IMG/VR virus record: IMGVR_UViG_3300042294_002029
Coordinates: 1 to 21,435 of that record
Origin: a virus
Strand: one strand, 5' to 3'
Length of the DNA: 21,435 nt
Numbering within the stretch: the stretch's first letter is position 1; each line of letters opens with the position of its first letter. The position numbers were made by a program, and so were the translations under genes. Of the stretch, positions 6,266-16,100 are shown piece after piece. The notes beneath the pieces are model-generated. The model had not been told where the DNA came from and ran no database searches. It worked only from the letters and a program-made list of their open reading frames with translations.

Positions 6266-8332
6266 ATGCCTCGTACTACATGGACGCAGAACAACTTCAA
6301 TGCCGGGGAATGGTCGCCGCTAACATATGGCCGCAGCGACGTTGGCAAATACGTCAACGCCTTGGCTACCTGCCTCAACTACATCCCGACTACGCAGGGT
6401 GGCCTGACCCGCAGACCCGGCACCAAGTATGTCGCCAACACCAAGTCCAACGGCGTGGTGCGGTTAATTCAGTTTGAGTTCTCGATTACACAGGCTTACA
6501 TCCTTGAGTTCGGCAACCTCTACGTCCGGTTCTATACGCTGGGCGGTCAGTTGCTGTCTGGCATGTCGCCTTACGAGATTGCCACGCCTTACACCACGGC
6601 GGATCTCCAAGACCTGTCGTTCACGCAGAGCGCCGACGTTCTCTACATCGCGCACCGGAACTACAAGCCGCGCAAGCTGTCGAGGCTTGGCCCGACCAAC
6701 TGGACGTTGACCGCGATCACGTTCTCTGACGGGCCGTATGGACCCATCAACACCACGACGACGACCTTGACGCCATCCGGCACGACCGGAAGCGTAACCA
6801 TAACCGCCAGTTCGACGACCGGGATCAACGGCGGCACGGGCTTCTCCGCAAACGACGTGGGCAGACTGATACGGATATTGATCGGCTCAACTTGGGGCGC
6901 GGCCATAATAACCGCTTTCACGTCAAGCACGGTTGTGACGGCAACGACCGGCGGGTTTACCACCGCCACGGCGAGCGCCGTATGGCGGCTGGGGTCTTGG
7001 TACGGGGCAGAAGGGTCTTCGGCCACGGCGCGCTACCCTGGTGCGGTGACGTTTAACCAGGATCGTCTTACATTCGCCTCGACGTGGACTGAGCCGAACC
7101 GCATTGACGCATCCAATTCAGGCGATTACGAAAATTTCTCGCCGACAAAAGTTGACGGCGTGGTGGTTGACTCCAACGCGCTGGCTTTTTCCCTCAACTC
7201 GTCAAAAGTGAACGCCATCAACTGGTTGGTTTCCGACGAATGGGGATTGCTGGCAGGCACGGCGTCATCTGAATGGGTTGTTGCCGCTTCAACGACGCAG
7301 GTTGCGCTCACACCGACCAACGTCAACGCGAAGCAGATCACGAACTACGGGGGCACGAACGTTCCCCCGGTCAGGATTGGCAAATCGACGTTGTTCGTCC
7401 AGCGCACTAAACGCAAGGTGCGCGAGATGACGTACCAGTTCACGCTGGGTACGTTCCAGGCTCCCGACATTTCGTTGGTGTCCGAACACCTGACAAAATC
7501 AGGTATTAAACAGATGGCGGTGCAGCTTGCTCCGCACGCGACCGTCTGGCTCGTCACCAACGACGGCGTTCTGGTCGGCATCATCTACGACAAGGATCAG
7601 GACGTTGTTGGTTGGCACCGCCACCAGTTGGGCGGTTTCTCGAATGCTGGGCAGACACTGCCTCCCGTGGTCGAAAGCGTTGCCGTCATTCCCAACACCA
7701 ACGTTGACCGCGACGATTTGTGGGTGGTTGTGCAGCGGACCATCAACGGTTCGACGGTGCGGACAGTCGAACTGATGCAGAAGTTCTGGGAAGACGGAGA
7801 CACGCTGCCGGATGCGTATTTCGTGGACTGTGGCGCGACTTATTCCGGCGCGGCGACGAACACCATCACTGGGTTGACGTGGCTGGTCGGGCAGACTGTG
7901 AGTGTCTTGGCTGACGGCGCGGTTCATCCAAACTGCCTTGTCAGCGCAGGCGGCGCGATTACGCTTCAGCGCAACGTCACCAAGGCGCAGATCGGTCTGG
8001 GGTACAACTCCACCGGCAAGACGATGCGCATCGAAGCGGGCGGCGCGGATGGTCCTGCGCAGGGCAAGTTGAAGCGCATACACCGCTCGATCTTCCGGTT
8101 CTTCCAAAGCGTCGGCCTCAACGTCCAGGCGACCAACGGAAGTTCCTATCCGCAGCCGTGGCGCACTAGCGCCGACCTCATGGACAATCCGGTTGCGCTC
8201 TACACGGGCGACAAACGCTGGAGTTGGGAGGGGTCTTACGAACTGGAAGGTCAGGTGTCGTGGACGCAGAGCGATCCGTTGCCTTCAAACGTGCTGATGG
8301 TTTCAGCGCAACTCGACACGCAGGATGGTTGA
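6266..8332 (+). CDS. Tail tubular protein B (T7 gp12-like nozzle)
   Basis: This 688-aa protein forms the nozzle of the short tail; T7 gp12 has 794 residues. The N-terminus shows the family pattern NNFNAGEWSPL, then GRSDVGKYVNALATCLNYIP and GGLTRRPGTKYV. The remainder is a long beta-rich body with SEWGLLAGT-like motifs (here DEWGLLAGTASSEWVV, about residues 325-340). A Thr/Ser-rich stretch (about 160-240) could be a surface-exposed insertion. It starts one base after tail tubular A ends and overlaps the gp13-like gene by 8 bases. It should bind the spike N-terminus at the tail. Confidence 0.93.
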   Translation: MPRTTWTQNNFNAGEWSPLTYGRSDVGKYVNALATCLNYIPTTQGGLTRRPGTKYVANTKSNGVVRLIQFEFSITQAYILEFGNLYVRFYTLGGQLLSGMSPYEIATPYTTADLQDLSFTQSADVLYIAHRNYKPRKLSRLGPTNWTLTAITFSDGPYGPINTTTTTLTPSGTTGSVTITASSTTGINGGTGFSANDVGRLIRILIGSTWGAAIITAFTSSTVVTATTGGFTTATASAVWRLGSWYGAEGSSATARYPGAVTFNQDRLTFASTWTEPNRIDASNSGDYENFSPTKVDGVVVDSNALAFSLNSSKVNAINWLVSDEWGLLAGTASSEWVVAASTTQVALTPTNVNAKQITNYGGTNVPPVRIGKSTLFVQRTKRKVREMTYQFTLGTFQAPDISLVSEHLTKSGIKQMAVQLAPHATVWLVTNDGVLVGIIYDKDQDVVGWHRHQLGGFSNAGQTLPPVVESVAVIPNTNVDRDDLWVVVQRTINGSTVRTVELMQKFWEDGDTLPDAYFVDCGATYSGAATNTITGLTWLVGQTVSVLADGAVHPNCLVSAGGAITLQRNVTKAQIGLGYNSTGKTMRIEAGGADGPAQGKLKRIHRSIFRFFQSVGLNVQATNGSSYPQPWRTSADLMDNPVALYTGDKRWSWEGSYELEGQVSWTQSDPLPSNVLMVSAQLDTQDG

Positions 8333-8765
8333 CGTGGTTCATGTAATCCCTTTCGAGGCAAAACATTTTTACGACATCGACGTACAGCCCGCGCAGGCTT
8401 ACGTTCGTGAGTATGTCAGCCGCGAACACATCGAGAGCCTGGAGAAGCTGAACTCGTACACCGCCGTCACCGATGACGGTAAGCTGCTTATGTGTTTCGG
8501 CTTCGTTGAGATTTTCCCAACCCGCGCGCTGATGTGGGGTTTTCTGAGCGCAACGTCGGGCGCACACATGACGGCGATGACGCGGATTGGAAAGTATTTG
8601 CTGGAGCAGATCCCCCACCGCCGCGTGGAGATCGAGGTCGATTGCGAGTTTGAGCAGGGCCACCGCTGGGCGCGCATCTTGGGGTTTGAACTTGAGATAG
8701 ACCGCCTGAAGTGTTTTCGCCTCGATGGCGGAGACAGCGCCCTCTACTCAGTGGTGCGGCCATGA
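8325..8765 (+). CDS. T7 gp13-like protein with GNAT-type fold
   Basis: This 146-aa protein lies in the position of T7 gene 13 (internal virion protein A). Its length is close to that of gp13, and it shows the pattern of a GNAT acyltransferase fold. A strand-rich centre contains DDGKLLMCFGFVEIFP and the ALMWGFLSA segment. Helix TRIGKYLLEQIPHRRVEIEV follows, and then the late helix GHRWARILGFELE (about residues 112-124), the usual GNAT C-terminal signature. In T7 gp13 is needed for particle infectivity but is not a proven enzyme; the acetyl-CoA loop here is not obvious, so catalysis is uncertain. Overlaps on both sides (ATGGTTGA and ATGA) suggest coupling within the ejection gene set. Confidence 0.85.
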   Translation: MVDVVHVIPFEAKHFYDIDVQPAQAYVREYVSREHIESLEKLNSYTAVTDDGKLLMCFGFVEIFPTRALMWGFLSATSGAHMTAMTRIGKYLLEQIPHRRVEIEVDCEFEQGHRWARILGFELEIDRLKCFRLDGGDSALYSVVRP

Positions 8766-9193
8766 GTTGGCCCATTGCCGGATTAGCTTTGAATGTAGCT
8801 GGATCGCTTTTTAGCGGCTCTGCCAAATCGTCTGCTGCCAAGTACAACGCCCGCGTTGCTGCGCAGAACGCCGAAATCGCGCGTCAGCAGGGTATTGCCG
8901 CTGTCGAAGCGCAGCAGCGCCAAGCCGCGCGCTCAATTGGTTCCGCGATGGCGGCGTATGGCGCTTCGGGCGTTCAGATGGATGTCGGATCTCCGGTCGA
9001 TGTTTTGGTAGACGCGGCGCGCATGGCAGAGTTGGACAAGCTGACAACCCGGTACAACTACGAACTCAAAGCCCGTGGGTACGAAGCGGACAGCAAACTC
9101 AACTTGATGGAAGGCAGGGCCGCACGCACATCGTCGTTGTTTGGCGCTCTTGGTTCAATCGCCAAATACGGCGCAGAAGGAGGCTTTGACTGA
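8762..9193 (+). CDS. T7 gp14-like internal virion (core) protein
   Basis: The start is ATG 8762, which overlaps the preceding stop (ATGA); an ATG further upstream at 8711 in the same frame lies inside the previous gene. The product has 143 residues. Its N-terminus carries a short hydrophobic segment (PIAGLALNVAGSLFSGSA), then a long Ala/Gln-rich helix (about residues 22-65). The family-like block GSPVDVLVDAARMAELDKLT is at about 77-96, followed by RYNYELKARGYEAD. In T7 the equivalent protein forms a pore in the outer membrane during ejection. That role here is by family and position. AGGAGG just before its stop serves the next gene. Confidence 0.86.
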   Translation: MSWPIAGLALNVAGSLFSGSAKSSAAKYNARVAAQNAEIARQQGIAAVEAQQRQAARSIGSAMAAYGASGVQMDVGSPVDVLVDAARMAELDKLTTRYNYELKARGYEADSKLNLMEGRAARTSSLFGALGSIAKYGAEGGFD

Positions 9194-11817
9194 TGCCCGT
9201 CATCCAAACATACGAACAGCAGGTTCTCCCGCAGGGCCAGTTCAACGTCCAGGCGACCCCCGAACAGATGGGCGCGGGCATTGGCCGCGCCATTTCGGAT
9301 TTGGGGGATACGTTCACCAAGATCGAGCAAGATAAAGGCGAGGTCTGGGCATACAAAACCTCAAACGACGAATACGAGAAACTGCGCCAGCGTTTCGACG
9401 AGGACATGAACGGCCTCGACCCAAATGATCCTGAGTTCAACGTAAAACTCGGGAACATGACGAGCAACTTCCAGGCTCAGATCGATAAGACAACCTCCGA
9501 TCTGGTTGCAAACGCGCCGTCATCCTTTGCCGCTCGCGCTATTGAGACGCAGATGATCGGCAATAAACGCAATCTGCTTGGCTACGCCGCAGGGCAGCAG
9601 TCTCGCGTTGTCGGCGAGCAGATGAAGTCTCAACTGGACGCAAGCGCGCGAGAAGATTTGAACTCGCTGGCGCGCGATCCCAGCGACGAGAACTTCGACC
9701 GACTTCTTACCAATCGAAAGATTATGATCGGAAAGTTGAACTCCGTCTCCCCAGAGAAGAAACTGGAATGGATAAACGGCATTCAGCGCGATCTTGCCGT
9801 CGTGCAGGCCACTACCTTGGCGCGCAAGTACCCGGAGCGTTTTCTCAAAAGCATAAACGTTGAAGGCGGGAAGATTGCCGTTCCGCGCGGGGACGGAACG
9901 TCTTTTGGCGACTCCATGGCGTTTATTTTAAACGAAGAAGGCGGCTACGTTGAAAAGGACGGCGTTTCTGGCGCACCGGCTAATTTCGGCATCAACCAGA
10001 AATACAACCCGGACATCGACGTAAAGAACTTGACGCAGGATCGCGCGGTTCAGCTTTACAAAGAACGGTACTGGAACGCGATAGACGGCGACAATCTTCC
10101 GAAAGGTTTGGCTACCGTCGCTTTCAACGTAGCGGTCAATCAGGGCGTTTCCGCCGCCAAGGATTTGCTCGCCAAAAGCAACGGCGACCCCGCCACGTTC
10201 ACTACGCTGGCGAAGCAGCGGTATGTCGCCATTGCTGCCAACAACCCCGCACAGGAAAAATACCTGAATGGTTGGCTGGCGCGAGCGGATAAGGCTTTGG
10301 CCGCTGCAACCGCGCCGCGCAACATCCTGCCCCAAGTCCAGATGCTGCCCGATGAAACCATCGCGGCTTCGCGCCCTCAGATTGCTGGCGCGCAATACCT
10401 GTACCCGCAGGATGTGCAGTCGGCCACACGTATTGCAGAAGGTGAGTTGAGCCAGAAACTCAGCCTTGAACAGGCCGAGTTGAGCAACACGCTGAAAGAC
10501 GTTGAGGCCGTATTGAGCGACGGAAAGGATTTTCCCGGCATCAACGACGGCAGGTTTACGCGCGAAAATCTGGTGCGCGTGTTCGGTCCTCAGAAAGGCA
10601 AGGATTATTACGAAGGCGTCGAGAAGCTGAAGCAGATCAGCCCCATAATCTCTACGCTATCGAAAATGAAAAACTCGGAAGTTACCGCTGCGCTCAAACA
10701 ATTCGAACCCAAAGAAGGGCCTGGATACGCCGACGACAAGAAGGTGTACAATTCGTTGCGTAACCTCGTTGTTGATATGCAACAGAAGCGCAAGGAAGAC
10801 TACATGGCCTGGGCGCTGAACCAGGACAACTCAAACGCAAAGCCCATAGATTGGGAAAGCCCGGACAAACTGCGCGAATCGCTGGTGGCGCGCAAAGCCA
10901 TAGCGGTCAACGCCCGTATTGCCCACGGCATCGCCGCGCCGCCGTTGTCGAAGGAAGAAGCCGCTCAATTCAGTGACAGGATCAAGCGCGGCACAGCAGC
11001 AGATGCAGTCGGCATCATCAAAACAATGAAAGCCGCGTTCCGTGGCGATGATGGCCTGTACATTGACGCCATGACGCAGATCGGCGAGCGTCTTCCGAAC
11101 TTCGCTTACGCCGGAAACATCGCCATACGCAAAGGCTCCGTAAACACAGGCGTCGGAACGCTTTCCGCCGAAGCCGTGACCGAAAAAATTGTGTCTGGCA
11201 GTTTCATCCTTGGCAACAACGGCGTCAATGAAAAGGACAAAACGCCGTCTCCGGTCAAGATTGACCAAACCAAGTTTCGCGCAGCTTTTGACAGCGTTGT
11301 TGATAAGCGCGCTTTTGCCTTGCCGGATGAAAAGCAAAGCGCGCAGATGCTTTCGCAGACCCTTGGTGCCGTTCAGAGTTACGTCGCCGCGCGCATCATG
11401 GAGGACGGCGGCGTAGCGCCGGATAACTACACTGCGTATGTCAAAGAAGCGGTTAAAGCCGTGACCGGCGGAACCATAAGCTACGCCAGGAACAGCACCA
11501 TATTCTTGCCGTGGGGCCTCGATCAAAACACGTTTGAGTCCGTGATGCCTGCTGCCGTCAAAGAAGCCATCACCAACAATCCGCCGCTAATTCCGACGCC
11601 GATGAACGCCGGTCACATGGCTTTTGGAAACGGGTACGCGGATGGCGAGTACATCATCCTGAACCCGCTAACGCGGCAGGCGATACCTGGCAAAAACGGC
11701 GCTATCGTTGTGAAGGTCAAGCACTCAGACAACCGCGTCATCAACGCCAAGGCTGGAGGCTCACTGCCATACGGTATTCAGGGGCTGTACACGCGGGGCA
11801 TTACGGATGGGAATTGA
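9193..11817 (+). CDS. Large internal virion protein with embedded GH108 muramidase domain (gp15-position)
   Basis: An 874-aa core protein expected to be ejected into the host envelope. Residues 1-235 are helical and Gln/Asp-rich. From about residue 239 to 365 lies a glycoside hydrolase 108-type domain: EEGGY at 248-252, with Glu249 as probable catalytic residue, then ANFGINQKYNPDIDVKNLT and YKERYWNAIDGDNLP, ending with EKYLNGWLARADKAL. The remaining 500 residues are largely helical and unassigned. The ribosome-binding site AGGAGG is excellent, and the start overlaps the previous stop. In T7 the wall-cutting domain is a transglycosylase at the N-terminus of gp16; here it is a different fold in the protein at the gp15 position. 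Its role would be local opening of peptidoglycan during entry. Confidence 0.88.
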   Translation: MPVIQTYEQQVLPQGQFNVQATPEQMGAGIGRAISDLGDTFTKIEQDKGEVWAYKTSNDEYEKLRQRFDEDMNGLDPNDPEFNVKLGNMTSNFQAQIDKTTSDLVANAPSSFAARAIETQMIGNKRNLLGYAAGQQSRVVGEQMKSQLDASAREDLNSLARDPSDENFDRLLTNRKIMIGKLNSVSPEKKLEWINGIQRDLAVVQATTLARKYPERFLKSINVEGGKIAVPRGDGTSFGDSMAFILNEEGGYVEKDGVSGAPANFGINQKYNPDIDVKNLTQDRAVQLYKERYWNAIDGDNLPKGLATVAFNVAVNQGVSAAKDLLAKSNGDPATFTTLAKQRYVAIAANNPAQEKYLNGWLARADKALAAATAPRNILPQVQMLPDETIAASRPQIAGAQYLYPQDVQSATRIAEGELSQKLSLEQAELSNTLKDVEAVLSDGKDFPGINDGRFTRENLVRVFGPQKGKDYYEGVEKLKQISPIISTLSKMKNSEVTAALKQFEPKEGPGYADDKKVYNSLRNLVVDMQQKRKEDYMAWALNQDNSNAKPIDWESPDKLRESLVARKAIAVNARIAHGIAAPPLSKEEAAQFSDRIKRGTAADAVGIIKTMKAAFRGDDGLYIDAMTQIGERLPNFAYAGNIAIRKGSVNTGVGTLSAEAVTEKIVSGSFILGNNGVNEKDKTPSPVKIDQTKFRAAFDSVVDKRAFALPDEKQSAQMLSQTLGAVQSYVAARIMEDGGVAPDNYTAYVKEAVKAVTGGTISYARNSTIFLPWGLDQNTFESVMPAAVKEAITNNPPLIPTPMNAGHMAFGNGYADGEYIILNPLTRQAIPGKNGAIVVKVKHSDNRVINAKAGGSLPYGIQGLYTRGITDGN

Positions 11818-13189
11818 TCTCCTCACGGACGATAAGGAGTACCTGACGCAGCGGATCGGAATGAGCGATCCCGCGACCAGCTTCTCTCCCTATTCGACTT
11901 TCGACAATTTCTTTGGCGCGCAGGCGCAAGGCGCGGTTAGCGGCTTCGCCGACGCTGGAGAGATGGCGCTGAACGCGATGGACATAAGCCGCGCGTATGT
12001 TGACGCCGTTTCCGGCGGCACGTCCCTTTCGCCGATCTCGATGTTCTCCCGTGGCTACGGGATGTTCACCGACACTTACGAAAAGACCAGCGGCCAGAAC
12101 CTGCGGGACGGAATAAAAGACCTCAAGGAATGGTCTAAGATCGACCCGAAGACGACCGGCGCAACGTCCATGATGTTCGGTCAAATCGTGCGCCAAGCGT
12201 CACTTTTCGGTGTCGGCACGCTGGCGGGCGGGCCACTGACAGGGGCCACCCTTTTAGGCACGACAGAAGGATACACGACGTACAACGACATGCGCGACCA
12301 AGGTGTTGACCCCAACACGTCGCTTGGTCTTGGGGCGCTCGTCGGCGTCACGTCAGGTGCTGGCGCGCTTCTCCCCGTTTCAATCGGGGCAAAGTCGCTG
12401 ACCGGAATGATGGCGTCCGGTGCCGCCATCAACGCGACCGCAGGTATCGTGCAACGCGGGTGGATGAGTACGATCCTTGAAGCCAACGGCTACAAGGAGA
12501 TGGCGGCTAACTACAAGCAGCTTGACGCCGAAGCCCTCGCCGCAGACATGATCCTGGGCGCGGCCTTTGGCGGCATTGCCCGATGGGCCGAAGGACGCAG
12601 AGCGCCGGATCTTCCTACAAGAGCAGAAATTGAAGCCGCGCTGGAGATCGAGCGCCAAGCCATGAAAGAGCGCGGCACGTTTGGTCTGCCGATCAACGAA
12701 GAAGCCCGTGCGCTCGACGCCGAAATAAGCGACAGCGTGGTTGACGCCCTTCTGTCAGGCCGCGATGTCGAGATCGACGGAAATGCCGTCAGGTTCCTTT
12801 CTGAGAACACGGTCGTTGATCCCGTGACGGCAGACTTTCAGAAAGCGCGCCTGGATGTTGCCAGGGAAGAACTCGGCGATCTGGCCGACGTTCCTGATCT
12901 GAGCAACATGAGGGAGCCGGAAGTCGCGCCGCGCCCCGAAACAGACGCAGCGCCAGAAACGCCAAAGCCGCCAGAACAGCAGGATGCTTTCTCGGACATC
13001 GACCCAACCATAGTAGAGCAGATCAACCGCTTGTCTGAAGATCCTGAATTGGAAGTGGAGTTGTATGACGGAACGGTCGTAAAGGCTGGCGAACTGAAAC
13101 AGAAGATCTCCGAAAGCCTCGCCGCCACCAAGGAAAAAATGGACCTGTTTGATACAGCCGCCGCCTGTATGCTGGGGACAGAAACGTGA
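11807..13189 (+). CDS. Internal virion protein with hydrophobic segments (460 aa)
   Basis: This protein sits between the muramidase core protein and the gp16-like protein and is probably ejected with them. After a soluble N-terminus (1-115) come hydrophobic, Gly/Ala-rich stretches at about 121-155 (with FGVGTLAGGPLTGATLLG), 172-194 (LGLGALVGVTSGAGALLP), 199-215 and 244-258. These could insert in membrane. The C-terminal third is acidic, with a Pro/Glu-rich linker at about 368-395 and a final helical segment. The start overlaps the previous gene by 11 bases and the stop overlaps the next start (GTGA). No named family is recognised. A membrane-channel role during ejection is inferred from composition and place. 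Confidence 0.78.
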   Translation: MGIDLLTDDKEYLTQRIGMSDPATSFSPYSTFDNFFGAQAQGAVSGFADAGEMALNAMDISRAYVDAVSGGTSLSPISMFSRGYGMFTDTYEKTSGQNLRDGIKDLKEWSKIDPKTTGATSMMFGQIVRQASLFGVGTLAGGPLTGATLLGTTEGYTTYNDMRDQGVDPNTSLGLGALVGVTSGAGALLPVSIGAKSLTGMMASGAAINATAGIVQRGWMSTILEANGYKEMAANYKQLDAEALAADMILGAAFGGIARWAEGRRAPDLPTRAEIEAALEIERQAMKERGTFGLPINEEARALDAEISDSVVDALLSGRDVEIDGNAVRFLSENTVVDPVTADFQKARLDVAREELGDLADVPDLSNMREPEVAPRPETDAAPETPKPPEQQDAFSDIDPTIVEQINRLSEDPELEVELYDGTVVKAGELKQKISESLAATKEKMDLFDTAAACMLGTET

Positions 13190-16100
13190 AAGACAAATGT
13201 AAAGCCGAACTCATCAAGCGCGCTGGCCGCAATCTCAGCAAGGCTGAGATCGACGGCATCGAGGAACGTATGCGCGCAGCGATGCGCGAACTGATGAAGA
13301 AAGACCCGGCAAAGACGATGGCGATGTCGCTCGACCAGCGTCTGGCCGAAGCCACCAAACTCGCCAAGGATTGGATGATGAAGGACGTTGTGCGCGCGCA
13401 CGAACAGTCCCTTCAGGAAGCCAGCCGCCTGGATGCTTTGCTGCGCACCATCCGTTCGCAGGCCCCTGGTTTGAAGGACGGCCAGACCCAAGTCCTCAAA
13501 CTCATGATCCGCAGCACCGAAGTGAGGATGGAGGCGCTCAAGAAGAATTTCTATACGCTTGGAACCGGGCTGACTTCCGCCGACCAAGGAAAATACCTTG
13601 GCTTGGTGTCCGATCCGAAAACGACGTTTGAGGTTGTAAAGGCAATCTGGGGCGACACCAACGTGTCGCCTGAAGCAAAGACGTTTGCCGACAACATCAA
13701 CAAGATGCTGGATTTTATTGCCGACACTTTCCAGCGTCACGGGCTTTCGCTGAACAAACTGGAAGACTACCGAACGCCGCAGCCTCTGGAGCCGTCCAAG
13801 TTGGCAGGCGTGAAAGATCAGTTTGTCGATGACATGGTAACGTGGGTTGACCGTCAGAAGTACATCAACTCAGACGGCACCCTGATGAACGACACGCAGA
13901 TCAAGAAGTTTCTCGGAGAAGTATACGAGACGATCCTCACGGACGGCGCGAACAAGCGCGCTGATGGCGAGGCTTCTGGCGGCTCGATGATTGTCGGCGG
14001 CAACAAGAACAAGCCGCGTCGTGTATTCTACAAAAACGCAGAATCCTGGAACTCGGCCATGCAGAAATATGGCCGCACGAATAATTTGTATGAACTCCTT
14101 GCGTCTCACGTTCACGGCATGTCGAAGGACATCGCTATGGCTCAGACGTTTGGCCGGAACGCGGAAAAGAATTTCCGCAAGGCGCTTGCTGTAGCCGCCG
14201 AAAACGATCTCAAAACTGCCAAAAGCGCCAAGGAACACGAGCGCATTTCGGCTCTTTCCAAAAACGTGAACCATCTGTTTGACGCCTACACCAAGCCTGA
14301 CCCACTCATAAACCCCCGGTTGGCTAAGTGGGGCGACAACGTGCGTGCGTGGTTCTCCGCGTCTTTTCTCGGAAACAGTTGGACAGCCGCCCTCGGCGAT
14401 GTCGGCATCATGCACCATTACGCGCGGATTTATAACCTCCCCGCGATCAAGGAGTTTGCCCAGAACGTCAAGAATATGATTCCTGACGCCGAACGCGCGG
14501 ACTTTCTTCAGAAGCTTGGCCTGTGGAACGAAGGTTTCATGCAGGCCAACCAGCGCGTGGCCGAAGAAAACTACTCCTCCAACTTCGGCCATTTCTTAGC
14601 CAGCGCGACTAACAAGTTGATGATGCAGAACGCCTGGGATCGCGGCATGGTCACAGGTTTCGGGATGGTGCTTCAGAACACGATGGGACGGCTGACCCGA
14701 AAATTCGCCTCCCTGGCGGATGTCGGCGAAGAGGGCAAAATACTGCAACGACTTGGCGTCACGGATGACCACTTTAATGTCTGGCGCTTGGCCGATCTTG
14801 TCGATGGGTATGGCGCGGACAGCTTGCTTTCCCCGCGCGCGATTTACGACATCGCGGATGAGAAACTCGCGCCGCTGATTGAGGAACGAGTGAAAGCGCG
14901 CAGCGAGATCCTGAAGGCTGAGATCGAGCGGCGCAACGACCAGACCGCCAAGGAAAAGGCTTGGTACGCGAAGGCGCGGGACAAGTTCGACGATGCTCGG
15001 ACACGCGCCAACCGAATGCTGCGTGAATTTGACGAGCGCCGCCAGAAGTACGTCGGTGACGCCAAAGAGATGGCCGAAGCGAACGCCGAACTCCTGCGCG
15101 CCAAGCTGGAGCGCGCGGAGGTCGAGCATGACATCGCCGGATACCTGAAGACGGAGACGGCCCAGGACCGCATCCAGCGGTTCCTTGAGCGCGTCGAGGA
15201 CGGCGAGAACGTCGAGCGTCAGTTGGTCAAGGAGCGCGATCACCCCGACCGACTGCCCGACGCGGTGGTCGAGCGTTACCAGAAGACGCCATCCATCGGA
15301 GAGCGTGCGGCCAAGGGGGTTGAAGACTATGGCCGCAGCATCAACCGCACGGCTGAGAACCTGGGCGCGCGCAGGGCGAGGACCGAAGCGCGCATCAAGG
15401 CGGCGGAAAAGCGCATCGAGGAGATGAGCAAGAAGTACGACGCGGAAGTCCAGCGCAAGGCCAACGCGGTGGACAAGCGTTTCGCCGCCGCCCTGAAAGA
15501 CCTTCAGGAGATGGGCGAGCGTTACAAGGAACGCGCTGTAAAACGCAAGGAATACGCTGACGCCTTCCAAGCCAAGGTTGGCAAAGTGTTAAGCGAAGAA
15601 CTGTTGAAGGCAAAGGACGAAGCTGCCGTCAAGCTGCTTGAGGTCGTGCATCACCACACGCGCAGGGCGCTCCGTGGCTCGTCTGCGGCCAACACAGAAG
15701 ACCGCGTATCGCTCGGACTGACAAAGCTGCCTGCTGGCACGATCCTTGGCGAGGCGTGGCGGTTCGCGCTGCAATTCAAAAGCGTGCCTATCGGCGTGTT
15801 CAAGACCCAGTTGGACGTTCTGAGCGAAATGGACGCATCTTTGATGACAAAGGCTTGGTATTTCGTTAGGTTTGCGGCGTCGGCCACGCTGCCCGCCGCG
15901 CTGGGCTTGCAGATCCGCGCGCTGTTGAGCGGCCAAGACCCCAACGACATGGACCCGTCCACCGAAGAGGGCCGGAAGTTCTGGCTAAAAGCGGCGTTGA
16001 GCGGCGGTGGCCTCGGCATTTACGGCGATCTCATAACGGCGGGCCAAACCCCATACGGGCGCGACCCGCTTGCCGTCATCGCTGGTCCAGGCATCGGCAT

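Noticed and set aside
8711-8761. Upstream ATG at 8711 as start of the gp14-like protein
   Set aside because: It would lie 50 bases inside the gp13-like gene and adds an Arg-rich out-of-family N-terminus. ATG 8762 overlaps the stop in the normal ATGA pattern.
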